From the NCBI GenBank assembly GCA_016703965.1, contig JADJBB010000021.1, positions 434,001 through 498,000 on the forward strand: DNA of 64,000 bases, written 5' to 3'. The first letter of the stretch is position 1, and each line of letters begins with the position of its first letter. Origin of the DNA: Acidobacteriota bacterium. Lineage in GTDB: Bacteria > Acidobacteriota > Blastocatellia > Pyrinomonadales > Pyrinomonadaceae. A program made the position numbers and the translations under genes. The notes under the pieces are model-generated. The model was given only the letters and a program-made list of their open reading frames with translations, was not told where the DNA came from and did no database searches. This document shows, piece by piece, positions 36,989-45,586 of this stretch.

Positions 36989-37663
36989 ATGAAAAAGACA
37001 CTATTAATCATGCTTCTGCTTGCCACATGTGGCACATTCGCACAAGCTCAAAAACTAGGTAAATTCGGTGCCGATCTGGGCAAGAAGAGCATCATGGGCA
37101 AAGAGATCAGGCTGCCGTACACGTCCGTTACGAGCTATTATGGCTACGTCAGTGGCGACACGAAACCGGATGAGGAGAAAGGTGGGAAGAAATACTATTA
37201 CATCTACGTCTGGATTCCGGTCGCGGCGCCGGAGTTGGGGATTCGGATGATCTCGCCCGTTCCCGACGGCGAAAAACCGTCAGCGACCGATTTTATCAGC
37301 GGCAACTACGAAAAGAACGCAGCCGACAAAGCCAGCTATTTCGACACCTGGATCGCATTCGACAAAGCGTCGGGGATCTTCAGCTCAGCGGACATCAAAT
37401 CAAAAGCTAAATCCGCATCCTGGAACACTTTCGACCGCAACGACGACAGCAGCGAAATGCCCGCAAACCCGAGCGGCAGCAAATATAATTCACTTATGCG
37501 TTTGACCAGCGAACTGAGCGATCCGATGCGGGCATTGACCGCAGGACTATATCGCATCGGCTTTACTACATTCAAAACGGGCGACGTAAAGGGAGGGTTT
37601 CTGGCTCAGATCGGTTCCCCGGTCAACATGCCCGGCATGATCGTAGCTAGTTCCTTACGATGA
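36989..37663 (+). CDS. LipL32-family secreted protein
   Basis: 224 aa. Resembles the Leptospira surface lipoprotein LipL32 along its length: LPYTSVTSYYGYVSGD, KKYYYIYVWIPVAAPELGIR, MISPVPDGE, FDTWIAFDKASGI, a DRNDDSSE acidic stretch in place of the Asp-rich calcium loop, KYNSLMRL, GLYRIGFTTFKTGDVKG and GSPVNMPGM. Signal peptide at 1-20 ending AQA; the only Cys (C14, LLATC) is not a convincing lipobox, so it may be secreted without a lipid anchor. LipL32 in spirochaetes binds calcium and host matrix; the role here is unknown. Followed by a terminator. Confidence 0.85.
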   Translation: MKKTLLIMLLLATCGTFAQAQKLGKFGADLGKKSIMGKEIRLPYTSVTSYYGYVSGDTKPDEEKGGKKYYYIYVWIPVAAPELGIRMISPVPDGEKPSATDFISGNYEKNAADKASYFDTWIAFDKASGIFSSADIKSKAKSASWNTFDRNDDSSEMPANPSGSKYNSLMRLTSELSDPMRALTAGLYRIGFTTFKTGDVKGGFLAQIGSPVNMPGMIVASSLR

Positions 37664-37710
37664 TCTACAGACGAAGCTGAACGCAAAATAGGGTTGCTTG
37701 CCTGTTCTCT

Positions 37711-37746
37711 AAGAGGCTTTTCGACTTGCTCGGAAAGTCTCTTTTC
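37711..37746. terminator. Hairpin terminator between the LipL32-like and Lrp genes
   Basis: AAGAGGCTTTTCGA (37711-37724) pairs with TCGGAAAGTCTCTT (37730-37743) with two wobble pairs, followed by a T-rich tail on the plus strand. Placed between convergent genes; may serve both. Confidence 0.7.
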
Positions 37747-37749
37747 TAT

Positions 37750-38184
37750 TCAGACCTCAATTATTCTTCGCTTCACGGGCGATGACAAAACGATCGTCGT
37801 GGTTGTGATGCCATAGGGAACGAGGCGGTCGATGACTTCCTGAAGGTGTTCGACCGAGGCGACGGCGACTTTCATAATAAACGAATCGCCGCCGGTTCCG
37901 CGGTGGCATTCGAGAACCTCGGTCGAGCCCTGGACGACCTCGATGATGTGGCTGTAATCGACGCCGGTGATGCTCATGCGGATGAAAGCTGTGATCGGGA
38001 GGCCGACTTTCGCGGTGTCAATGTCCGCTCGATAACCGGTGATGATCGCGGCATCCTCGAGCTTGCGAACGCGCTCGATCACTGCCGGAGTTGTTAGTCC
38101 GACCCTTCGACCGAGCTCGGCGTAGCTAGTCCGGGCGTCTTCCTGGAGTTCCTTTAATATCTTTCGGTCGATCTCGTCGATCAT
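37750..38184 (-). CDS. Lrp/AsnC-family transcriptional regulator
   Basis: 144 aa, complete. N-terminal HTH (DEIDRKILKELQEDARTSYA, GLTTPAVIERVRKLEDAAII) and C-terminal RAM ligand-binding domain (AFIRMSITGVD, VLECHRGTGGDSFIMKVAV). Divergent from the phenylalanine hydroxylase gene. The shared region holds TAGCATAATTCCTTA (38226-38240), a partial match to the Lrp box. Probably senses an aromatic amino acid and controls phhA; this is inference from position. Confidence 0.9.
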   Translation of the reverse strand: MIDEIDRKILKELQEDARTSYAELGRRVGLTTPAVIERVRKLEDAAIITGYRADIDTAKVGLPITAFIRMSITGVDYSHIIEVVQGSTEVLECHRGTGGDSFIMKVAVASVEHLQEVIDRLVPYGITTTTIVLSSPVKRRIIEV

Positions 38185-38345
38185 AAAGCCATTCCTGCTA
38201 ACAAACTAATAATCTAAAGGCAATTTAGCATAATTCCTTACGAATGCCATTCAACGGATTTGTCATATCCATTAAAATAACTAATTCGAGGATAACTTCT
38301 CACCTCTTTGCGACCATCGAACGTATGACAGGAGCCGCTGCACAA

Positions 38346-39254
38346 ATGCTGACCGAAACCTTCCAAACCGCGACCGAGCCCGAAGTCGAGATCGCAAATT
38401 TCCGCGTTTCCGATGACGATCTGCCGGAATTTCGTGATCTTAAGTTCGAGAACATCAACGAACTTCACCTCGACCATCCCGGTGCAAATGACAAGGAATA
38501 CCGGGCACGCCGCGACTATATAGCGCAGTGTGCGAAGAGTTTTCGCGAAACCGGTCAGATCACGGATGTTGACTACAACGCCCGCGAACAGCGCGTATGG
38601 CGCTACGTCGCCGAAGAACTCGAGGAATTACAGCAGCGGTATGCGAGCCCTTTTTATCTGCGGGCAAAAAAGGATCTCGGCATACGAACCGACCAGATAC
38701 CACAGCTATCGGAAATGAACCGCCGTTTGAAAGAGCTAACCGGATTTCGCCTCGCCCCGATCGAAGGGCTGGTCGAAACCCGCGGATTTCTCTCTTGGCT
38801 CTCGTACCGCGTCATGCTTTGCACGCAGTACATCCGCCACCATTCGCACCCGGCATACACACCCGAACCGGATATCGTCCATGAGGCCATCGGCCACATT
38901 CCGATGTTCACGAACCCGAATTTTGCCGACTTCTCGCAGTTCATCGGACACGGAGCAAGGATCGCGACCGACAAACAGCTCGAAGAACTCGGCCGTCTCT
39001 ACTGGTTCACCGTCGAATTCGGCATGGTCGAGCACGAAGGCGACATCAAAGCCTACGGAGCCGGCCTGCTCTCGTCATTCGGCGAACTCGAACATGCCTT
39101 CTCCGACCAGGTCGAACGCCGACCTTTTGATCTGGAGCAGGTCATCAATCACGAATACACTTACAGCGATATGCAAAAGATCCTGTACGTGATTCCGTCG
39201 TATGCAGAATTGAAAGAAGTGACGCGGAAGTATATTGAAAGCTTTGGAAAATAG
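38346..39254 (+). CDS. phhA: Phenylalanine 4-monooxygenase
   Basis: Converts phenylalanine to tyrosine using tetrahydropterin and iron. The catalytic domain is intact: PDIVHEAIGHIPMF holds the two iron His ligands, and YWFTVEFGMV the Glu ligand; RRDYIAQCAKSF and YTPEPD are family landmarks. The frame is open to 38244, but the ATG at 38346 has AGGAG 11 bases upstream and gives 302 aa; ATG 38325 is a possible alternative. First gene of the phenylalanine/tyrosine degradation set (with hppD and hmgA downstream). Confidence 0.92.
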   Translation: MLTETFQTATEPEVEIANFRVSDDDLPEFRDLKFENINELHLDHPGANDKEYRARRDYIAQCAKSFRETGQITDVDYNAREQRVWRYVAEELEELQQRYASPFYLRAKKDLGIRTDQIPQLSEMNRRLKELTGFRLAPIEGLVETRGFLSWLSYRVMLCTQYIRHHSHPAYTPEPDIVHEAIGHIPMFTNPNFADFSQFIGHGARIATDKQLEELGRLYWFTVEFGMVEHEGDIKAYGAGLLSSFGELEHAFSDQVERRPFDLEQVINHEYTYSDMQKILYVIPSYAELKEVTRKYIESFGK

Positions 39255-39333
39255 CGTAGCCTTTTTTTGACAGAGGCAGAAAACTTATGTATGCTCGATA
39301 GTGAGAGTTTTTAAGTGGAAGTATCTAGACACG

Positions 39334-40974
39334 ATGAAGACGATATTTAAACTTGGTCTGTCGGTGGTTTTAGCATTTTGGCTCAGTGGGGCTTCAGCAG
39401 CCCAAATCGATCAGAGAACGCCTTTCTTTGCTAACCCCACGCAAACAGCTTCGGAACCGTTCAGAATCGTACTAATGCCAAAAGCGGAATTTACAGCAGA
39501 AGCACGAAAAAATAAGCTTCAAGGTACTGTAAGGTTGGCCGTTACGTTTTTGGCCTCGGGCAAAATTGGGAATATTGAGATTGTCACTGGATTGCCGGAT
39601 GGTCTATCGGATATGGCAAGGGTTGCCGCTAAAAACATACTTTTCGAACCAGAAAAAAAACAAAACGAGCCGATTACAGTAACGCGGCAACTTGAATATT
39701 TATTTAAGAATGATTGGGGCCAACCTGTTGGCAACAATACACCTGTCAGTCAAACTCGAAGTAGTTCTGTCGTGTCAGAACAGCCTCAATTATTAAAGCC
39801 GGTTCAGCCAGTGACCTTTTCGCTAACGCCAGGTAACGGAAAGGTGTTTGCTTTACGGCTAACCGAAAATGACATTGTTGATGTCTCGTGGCTAGTTAGC
39901 GATGAACTGATTCTTCATTCTGGCATCTTGGACCCTTCTGGAAAGCCACTTGCAATTGGTGGTGATGACGATGCCCTATTATTCACTGCTCCTTCGAGCG
40001 GTGAATATACATTAGTTTTAAAATATGATGAGGGTTCTGAGGTAAAAGACCGACAAAACATTACAGTACAGTATGCAGTAGGGTTTACCCTTCCCAATGG
40101 GTCAAAACAAAAAGCCTTGCGGAGAATCAACGGTTACGACATTAGAATTTATACGACTCCCGAGGTCGGGGATGAATCCGGTCTGTCAATTGTCGTTTTT
40201 GAAAAAGACGGTCTCAAGAAGAAGATACTTCGGAGTTTCGGGCAGGGTTCCGTGGGTTATTCATTTGCCGACGATGTGTTTGTTTCCGCCTTCAAATCCG
40301 CGAAAGAAGCATCCGCTCTGATTAGAAATACACTAGATAAGACGGGAGATGGAATTCCCGACGTGATGATTGATTACTATTCGGGCGGTAGTCACTGCTG
40401 TTTCACAACATTCTTTTTTAATTTGGGAAGAACGGTTGATTTGATCGAAGAGCTAGACACTCAGCATGCGGGACTTGTTGCCAAAAGTTTGAATCCGGCC
40501 GGAGGATTGCGGTTTGAAACCAGCGAGAACAATTTTGCCTACTGGAATGCGTGTTTTGCATGTTCGCCAATGCCGCGAGTGATTCTTGAATTTAACAACG
40601 GAGTACTACGCCCAAATTTTGAATTAATGAAAAAGCCTCCCCCGACACTCTCGGCAATTAAGAATTTAGCTAGAACAGCTAGGCTGAAAATCAGCCTGGA
40701 GCCATACACGGACGATGGCGAACAATTCGAAGAAGCGTTTTGGGCGGAAATGTTAAATTTGATCTACACGGGTAATGAGGGATTAGCGTGGCAATACTTC
40801 GATTTAGTCTGGCCATCTGGGAAACAGGGCAAAGAATTATTTGCTACTAATTTCAAAGAGGTTTTGAGTTCTGGTTACTATGGAAGCCCTGACGCGGCTG
40901 CTCAGAACGGATTCCGCAATTATTGGAAGGGCTTTTATAAAATCCTTGATTCTCTTCGAAACAACGTTAATTAA
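39334..40974 (+). CDS. Secreted protein with TonB C-terminal-like domain, otherwise unknown
   Basis: 546 aa from ATG 39334, which places the signal peptide (MKTIFKLGLSVVLAFWLSGA) correctly. A TonB-C-like domain at about 45-130 (AEARKNKLQGTVRLAVTFLA, ARVAAKNILFEP), a beta-sandwich region (VFALRLTENDIVDVSW...YTLVLKYDEG), then a domain with DKTGDGIPDVMIDYYSGGSHCCFTTFF and WNACFACSPMPR, Cys-rich and calcium-loop-like. The whole architecture is not recognised. It sits between phhA and hppD (9 bases before hppD) but has no evident role in tyrosine catabolism. AT-richer than its neighbours. Confidence 0.65.
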   Translation: MKTIFKLGLSVVLAFWLSGASAAQIDQRTPFFANPTQTASEPFRIVLMPKAEFTAEARKNKLQGTVRLAVTFLASGKIGNIEIVTGLPDGLSDMARVAAKNILFEPEKKQNEPITVTRQLEYLFKNDWGQPVGNNTPVSQTRSSSVVSEQPQLLKPVQPVTFSLTPGNGKVFALRLTENDIVDVSWLVSDELILHSGILDPSGKPLAIGGDDDALLFTAPSSGEYTLVLKYDEGSEVKDRQNITVQYAVGFTLPNGSKQKALRRINGYDIRIYTTPEVGDESGLSIVVFEKDGLKKKILRSFGQGSVGYSFADDVFVSAFKSAKEASALIRNTLDKTGDGIPDVMIDYYSGGSHCCFTTFFFNLGRTVDLIEELDTQHAGLVAKSLNPAGGLRFETSENNFAYWNACFACSPMPRVILEFNNGVLRPNFELMKKPPPTLSAIKNLARTARLKISLEPYTDDGEQFEEAFWAEMLNLIYTGNEGLAWQYFDLVWPSGKQGKELFATNFKEVLSSGYYGSPDAAAQNGFRNYWKGFYKILDSLRNNVN

Positions 40975-40983
40975 ACTTTTTCT

Positions 40984-42093
40984 ATGACTACACAAAATCC
41001 ACTAGGACTTAAAAAGATCCACCACGTCGAATTCTACGTCGGCAATGCTAAGCAGGCGGAGTTTTATTATCGTAAGGCGTTCGGGTTTTCGCGGGCCGGG
41101 TATATGGGGCTTGAGACGGGGAATCGTGAGGTGACGAGCTACCTGCTGAAGCAGTCGAATATCAATTTTATTTTATCGACGCCGATGTCGCCCGAGCATC
41201 CTGGGTCTGAGCATATCAAGCAGCACGGCGACGGCGTACATGATATTGCGTTTTTGGTCGAGGATGCCGATCATGCTTTTCATGAGGCAGTACGGCGCGG
41301 AGCGACGCCGGTCGAGGAACCGCACGATCACGGCGATGAGCATGGCGTAGTTCGCCACGCTTCGATCGCTACTTATGGCGATACGATCCATTCGTTTCTC
41401 TCGTACAACAACAATAACGGCCACAATTACAACGGCGTTTTCCTGCCCGGCTTTGTCGAGCAAAAAGTCGAAGGCGAGCCGACGGGTATCATGCTGGTCG
41501 ATCACATCGTCGGCAACGTCGAGCTGGGCCAGATGACCAAATGGTGCGATTTTTACCGCGATGTGATGGGCTTTTTCCGTTACATAACGTTCGACGATAA
41601 CGATATATCGACCGAGTATTCGGCTCTGATGTCGATCGTCATGTCGGACGGCGGACACAATATCAAATTCCCGATCAATGAGCCGGCGATGGGCAAAGGC
41701 GGCAAATCACAGATCCAGGAATACATCGAATTTTATCGAGGCGCCGGAGCTCAGCACATCGCTTTGCTATGCCGCGACATCCGCTCGACCGTCGCCAAGC
41801 TGATGGAAAATGGGGTCGAATTCTTAACCATTCCCGACACATATTACGACGATCTGTCGAGCCGCGTCGGTGACATCGACGAAGATATCCCAAGCCTCAA
41901 AAAACTCGGCATCCTCGTCGACCGCGACGACGAGGGGTATCTCCTTCAGATCTTCACTAAACCGGTCGAAGACCGGCCGACGGTTTTCTACGAGATCCTC
42001 CAGCGCAAAGGGTGTAAAGGCTTTGGGAAAGGTAACTTTAAGGCTCTCTTTGTCTCGATAGAGGAAGAGCAGCGTAGACGAGGAAACCTGTAA
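40984..42093 (+). CDS. hppD: 4-hydroxyphenylpyruvate dioxygenase
   Basis: 369 aa, complete. Turns 4-hydroxyphenylpyruvate into homogentisate. Fe(II) ligands His174 (LVDHIVGNV), His258 (AQHIALL) and Glu337 (FYEILQRKG) are present, as is the C-terminal GFGKGNFKALFVSIE signature. N-terminal vicinal-oxygen-chelate domain HHVEFYVGNAKQAEFYY. Acts between phhA and hmgA; the transaminase step is not encoded here. Confidence 0.96.
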   Translation: MTTQNPLGLKKIHHVEFYVGNAKQAEFYYRKAFGFSRAGYMGLETGNREVTSYLLKQSNINFILSTPMSPEHPGSEHIKQHGDGVHDIAFLVEDADHAFHEAVRRGATPVEEPHDHGDEHGVVRHASIATYGDTIHSFLSYNNNNGHNYNGVFLPGFVEQKVEGEPTGIMLVDHIVGNVELGQMTKWCDFYRDVMGFFRYITFDDNDISTEYSALMSIVMSDGGHNIKFPINEPAMGKGGKSQIQEYIEFYRGAGAQHIALLCRDIRSTVAKLMENGVEFLTIPDTYYDDLSSRVGDIDEDIPSLKKLGILVDRDDEGYLLQIFTKPVEDRPTVFYEILQRKGCKGFGKGNFKALFVSIEEEQRRRGNL

Positions 42094-42094
42094 G

Positions 42095-42179
42095 AAATTT
42101 GCCCTCGAAACCCGCGAAAAGTGCGAAATTAAAGCAAACTTTTTTCGTGAGTTTCGCGTGTTTCGTGGGCAAAATTTTT
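42095..42179 (+). terminator. Long imperfect inverted repeat with T-run after hppD
   Basis: AAATTTGCCCTCGAAACCCG (from 42095) pairs with CGTGTTTCGTGGGCAAAATTT (ending near 42177), with several GCGAAA/TTTCGC units inside, and is followed by T residues. Functions as a terminator candidate; its CGAAA-unit structure also resembles a dispersed repeat. Confidence 0.6.
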
Positions 42180-42203
42180 CTCGGTTCCGATATACTTCGA
42201 TAA

Positions 42204-43613
42204 ATGGATAGACGAGATTTCATCGGTTTTGCAACGGCTGCGGGTTTGACGTTGATTATGGAGAAGAACGCTTTTCCCGCTACGCAGACCTTCGAGTCGC
42301 ATAGGCCCGCGATTGGCGATCGAAAGTTTGTCAGTACCGCAGTCGAGCAGCAGATCGCTGCTGTCAAATCTCGGATCAAGGACCCGGAACTCGCCTGGCT
42401 GTTTGAGAATTGCTATCCGAACACACTCGACACGACTGTTTTTACTGGGACAAGGGATGGAAAGCCGGACAGTTTTGTCATAACCGGTGACATTGACGCT
42501 CTTTGGCTGCGCGATTCGACGGCGCAGGTTACGCCGTATTTACCGTTGGCTAAGACGGACGAGAAGCTGCGGGTTATGATCCGCGGGTTGATACATCGCC
42601 ACGCGTTTTCGATCCTGCTCGATCCTTACGCCAATGCGTTTCTTAAAGACCCGAACGGTAAGGGCTGGGACGATCTGCCTAAGAATAAGCCCGGCGTTCA
42701 TGAACGGAAATGGGAGGTCGATTCGCTTTGTTATGCGATGCGGCTTTCGTATCAGTATTGGAAGACGACGGGCGACGCGACGCCATTTGATGCCGAATGG
42801 GAGGAAGCGATGCGGACGATCTATCGCACATTCCGCACCGAACAGCTAAAAGACGGCCCGAGCCCGTACCGGTTTATTCGCCGGACGACGGACATGTTCG
42901 ACGCACCGCCGTTTCAGGGCGAGGGCTATCCGGTAAAACCCTGCGGATTGCTGCGTTCGGCGTTTCGTCCGTCTGACGATTCTACGATACTGCCGTTCCT
43001 GATACCGTCGAATATGTTCGCGGTTGTTGAACTGCGTCATTTGGCAGAGATGTTTCAGGCGGTCGTAAAAGATGCGAAATTCGCCGCCGAATGCCGCTCG
43101 CTTGCCACTGAGGTTGAGCAGGCGGTAATTAGGCACGCTGTCGTGGACCATCCGAAATTCGGCCGAATTTTCGCGTACGAGGTCGACGGTTTTGGAAACG
43201 CGATGTTCATGGACGACGCGAACGTGCCAAATCTGATGTCGATCCCGTACCTGGGTTTCGTTCCGGTCACAAACTCGATCTATCAGAACACGCGGCGGTT
43301 TGTGCTGAGTGATTCGAATCCATATTTTGCTAAGGGCAACGCCGCCGAAGGAGTCGGCAGCCCGCACACCGGCAAACGCTCGATCTGGCACATCGGCATC
43401 ACGATGCGGGCCCTGACCTCGACCAACAGCGCAGAGATCGCCAACTGCCTCGCCATGATCAAACGCACGCACGCCGGCACCGGATTCATGCACGAATCAT
43501 TCAACCCAGACGACCCTGTGAAATTCACAAGAAAATGGTTCGCGTGGGCAAATACATTGTTTGGCGAGCTGATCGTTAAGCTCGATGGGGCGAATCCGCG
43601 TGTACCGATGTAA
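42204..43613 (+). CDS. GH125 family exo-alpha-1,6-mannosidase-like glycoside hydrolase
   Basis: 469 aa. N-terminus MDRRDFIGFATAAG resembles a Tat signal. GH125 core: TRDGKPDSFVITGDIDALWLRDS, HRHAFSILLDPYANAF, ERKWEVDSLCYAMRLSYQYW, GLLRSAFRPSDD, SIWHIGITMRALTS, GTGFMHESFNPDDP. GH125 enzymes release alpha-1,6-linked mannose without a metal ion. Substrate inference only: mannan or a glycoprotein glycan. A second glycosidase (GH29) lies 2 kb downstream. Confidence 0.9.
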   Translation: MDRRDFIGFATAAGLTLIMEKNAFPATQTFESHRPAIGDRKFVSTAVEQQIAAVKSRIKDPELAWLFENCYPNTLDTTVFTGTRDGKPDSFVITGDIDALWLRDSTAQVTPYLPLAKTDEKLRVMIRGLIHRHAFSILLDPYANAFLKDPNGKGWDDLPKNKPGVHERKWEVDSLCYAMRLSYQYWKTTGDATPFDAEWEEAMRTIYRTFRTEQLKDGPSPYRFIRRTTDMFDAPPFQGEGYPVKPCGLLRSAFRPSDDSTILPFLIPSNMFAVVELRHLAEMFQAVVKDAKFAAECRSLATEVEQAVIRHAVVDHPKFGRIFAYEVDGFGNAMFMDDANVPNLMSIPYLGFVPVTNSIYQNTRRFVLSDSNPYFAKGNAAEGVGSPHTGKRSIWHIGITMRALTSTNSAEIANCLAMIKRTHAGTGFMHESFNPDDPVKFTRKWFAWANTLFGELIVKLDGANPRVPM

Positions 43614-43695
43614 GAAACTTTAGACTGGGATGAAGTGGATAAAAGAGATCGATCTTACTATCCCTTTTATCTCCTTTATGCCTGTAAATTAACCT

Positions 43696-44985
43696 ATGAA
43701 CCTCAAATACCAAACTGGTTTTGGCAACGAATTTGCGACCGAAGCAGTCGAGGGGGCATTGCCCGTGGGCCAGAACTCGCCACAGAAGGCTCCGTTGGGA
43801 TTATATGCCGAGCAGCTTTCGGGAACGGCGTTTACGGTGCCGCGTGCGGGAAATAAGCGTACGTGGACGTACCGTATTCGGCCGTCTGTCATGCATCGTC
43901 CCTTCGAGCGGATAGGCAACGGCAAGTGGCAAAGTAAGCCCGATGACATCGACGTCACGCCGAATCAGCTTCGTTGGGATCCGCTGCCGGTTCCGGATGA
44001 GCCGACCGATTTTATTGACGGGATCACGACGATAGCTCTAAACGGCGATCTGATGTCACAGATGGGCATCGGGATTCACATCTACACCTTTAACAAAGGC
44101 ATGGGCGACCGTTATTTTTATAACGCCGACGCCGAGATGCTGATCGTGCCGGAGATGGGAAGGTTAGGTTTCCTGACCGAATTAGGACCGATACAAGCGG
44201 GGCCGGGTTCGATCGTTTGTATTCCTCGCGGTGTGAGATTTCGGGTCGAACCGCATCCGGACGACAAAAAGTGCCGCGGCTACATTTGCGAGAATTACGG
44301 CTCACAGTTTCGCCTGCCCGACCTCGGCCCTATCGGAGCTAACGGCCTCGCAAATCCGCGCGATTTCGAGACGCCCGTCGCGTGGTTCGAGGATCGCGAG
44401 GGCGAGTTCGAACAGGTCGCTAAGTTTGCGGGAAATCTGTGGTCGTGCGAGATCGATCACTCGCCGCTCGACGTCGTCGCGTGGCATGGCAACTACGCCC
44501 CGTACCGCTACGACCTGCGTCGTTTCAACACGATCGGTTCGATCTCATACGATCACCCGGATCCTAGCATTTTTACTGTTCTCACTTCTCCGTCAGGCGA
44601 GGCGGGCGTCGCGAATTGCGACTTTGCGATCTTCCCAGAACGGTGGCTGGTAGCCGAAAACACCTTCCGCCCGCCGTGGTATCACCGCAACTACATGTCC
44701 GAATACATGGGCCTCATCTACGGTGCCTATGATGCGAAGGAAACAGGCTTCGTGCCCGGCGGCGGCTCGCTCCACAACCAAATGTCCGCCCACGGCCCCG
44801 ACCTCGATGCGTTTGAAAAAGCATCGAACGCCGATCTCAAACCGCAAAAACTCGAAGGCACGATGGCGTTCATGTTCGAATCTCGTTATATAATTCGGCC
44901 GACGAAATTTGCGATGGAAACGTCGCAGCTGCAGAGCGAATATTTCGAGGTTTGGCAGAGGCTAAAGAAGAATTTTCACGCCTGA
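43696..44985 (+). CDS. hmgA: Homogentisate 1,2-dioxygenase
   Basis: 429 aa, full length. Opens the homogentisate ring to maleylacetoacetate with Fe(II). Seen: YQTGFGNEFATEAVEGALP start, WTYRIRPSVMH, GRLGFLTELGPIQAGPGSIVCIPRGVRF, and the C-terminal metal site WYHRNYMSEYMGLIYG with SLHNQMSAHGPD. Completes the phenylalanine-tyrosine route begun by phhA and hppD; maleylacetoacetate isomerase and fumarylacetoacetase are not in the window. Confidence 0.96.
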   Translation: MNLKYQTGFGNEFATEAVEGALPVGQNSPQKAPLGLYAEQLSGTAFTVPRAGNKRTWTYRIRPSVMHRPFERIGNGKWQSKPDDIDVTPNQLRWDPLPVPDEPTDFIDGITTIALNGDLMSQMGIGIHIYTFNKGMGDRYFYNADAEMLIVPEMGRLGFLTELGPIQAGPGSIVCIPRGVRFRVEPHPDDKKCRGYICENYGSQFRLPDLGPIGANGLANPRDFETPVAWFEDREGEFEQVAKFAGNLWSCEIDHSPLDVVAWHGNYAPYRYDLRRFNTIGSISYDHPDPSIFTVLTSPSGEAGVANCDFAIFPERWLVAENTFRPPWYHRNYMSEYMGLIYGAYDAKETGFVPGGGSLHNQMSAHGPDLDAFEKASNADLKPQKLEGTMAFMFESRYIIRPTKFAMETSQLQSEYFEVWQRLKKNFHA

Positions 44986-45039
44986 GATCTCGGGCAAATC
45001 CTTGCTCTTTCCGCCAAATAGCGGCAAAATATTTCCCAT

Positions 45040-45261
45040 ATGATACAGACTGTCGAAGCAGTAATAGATGAAAGCGGTAAGGTAAGAGTGCTGAATGATC
45101 TGCTTCTACCCCGAGGACATCGTGCGATCGTTACCGTACTCGAAGAAATGTCCGAACCCGACATCCCGGAAACAGCGTTGTTGAGTGAAAACGCACTAGC
45201 TGCCGATTGGCTCAAGGACGAGGAGGACAAGGCTTGGTCACACCTTCAGTTGGAACAGTAG
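45040..45261 (+). CDS. Antitoxin of a type II toxin-antitoxin pair
   Basis: 73 aa. Starts MIQTVEAVIDESGKVRVLN, resembling an AbrB/SpoVT-like or DUF104-type DNA-binding swap hairpin, with C-terminal ALLSENALAADWLKDEEDKAWSHL, a tail common in antitoxins next to MazF-like toxins. Its 3' end overlaps the toxin gene start. Confidence 0.75.
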   Translation: MIQTVEAVIDESGKVRVLNDLLLPRGHRAIVTVLEEMSEPDIPETALLSENALAADWLKDEEDKAWSHLQLEQ

Positions 45262-45563
45262 TTCTGGTCCGCTTCCCATTCAGCGATCTGACGGCTTCGA
45301 AACTTCGCCCCGCAGTGGTTCTCGCGAACGCTGAGCGAGGAGACTGGGTTTTGTATCAGATAACCAGCCAAAGCTACGCTGACCGTAATGCAATCGGTAT
45401 CTCAAATGCCGACTTCGTTCGCGGTTCGCTCAACAAGCCAAGCTATGCGCGTCCGGCAAAGCTGTTCACGGCGAACAATAACATCATGATGAAAAGTATC
45501 GGTGATCTTTCGACACTAAAGTTGAAGGGGATTCGGGTATCCGTGATCTCGATCTTCAAATAA
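45234..45563 (+). CDS. PemK/MazF-like toxin
   Basis: About 109 aa, endoribonuclease-type toxin. VGTVVLVRFPFSDLTASKLRPAVVLA is the MazF/PemK SH3-like opening; later SYARPAKLFTANN and IGDLS fit the family. The frame is open to an ATG at 45207, but TTG 45234 has GAGGAGG 7 bases upstream and gives the usual N-terminus; overlaps the antitoxin by 28 bases. Translation coupling with the antitoxin is likely. Confidence 0.8.
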   Translation: MVTPSVGTVVLVRFPFSDLTASKLRPAVVLANAERGDWVLYQITSQSYADRNAIGISNADFVRGSLNKPSYARPAKLFTANNNIMMKSIGDLSTLKLKGIRVSVISIFK

Positions 45564-45586
45564 CCTAATTCGTTTACGGATCCATA

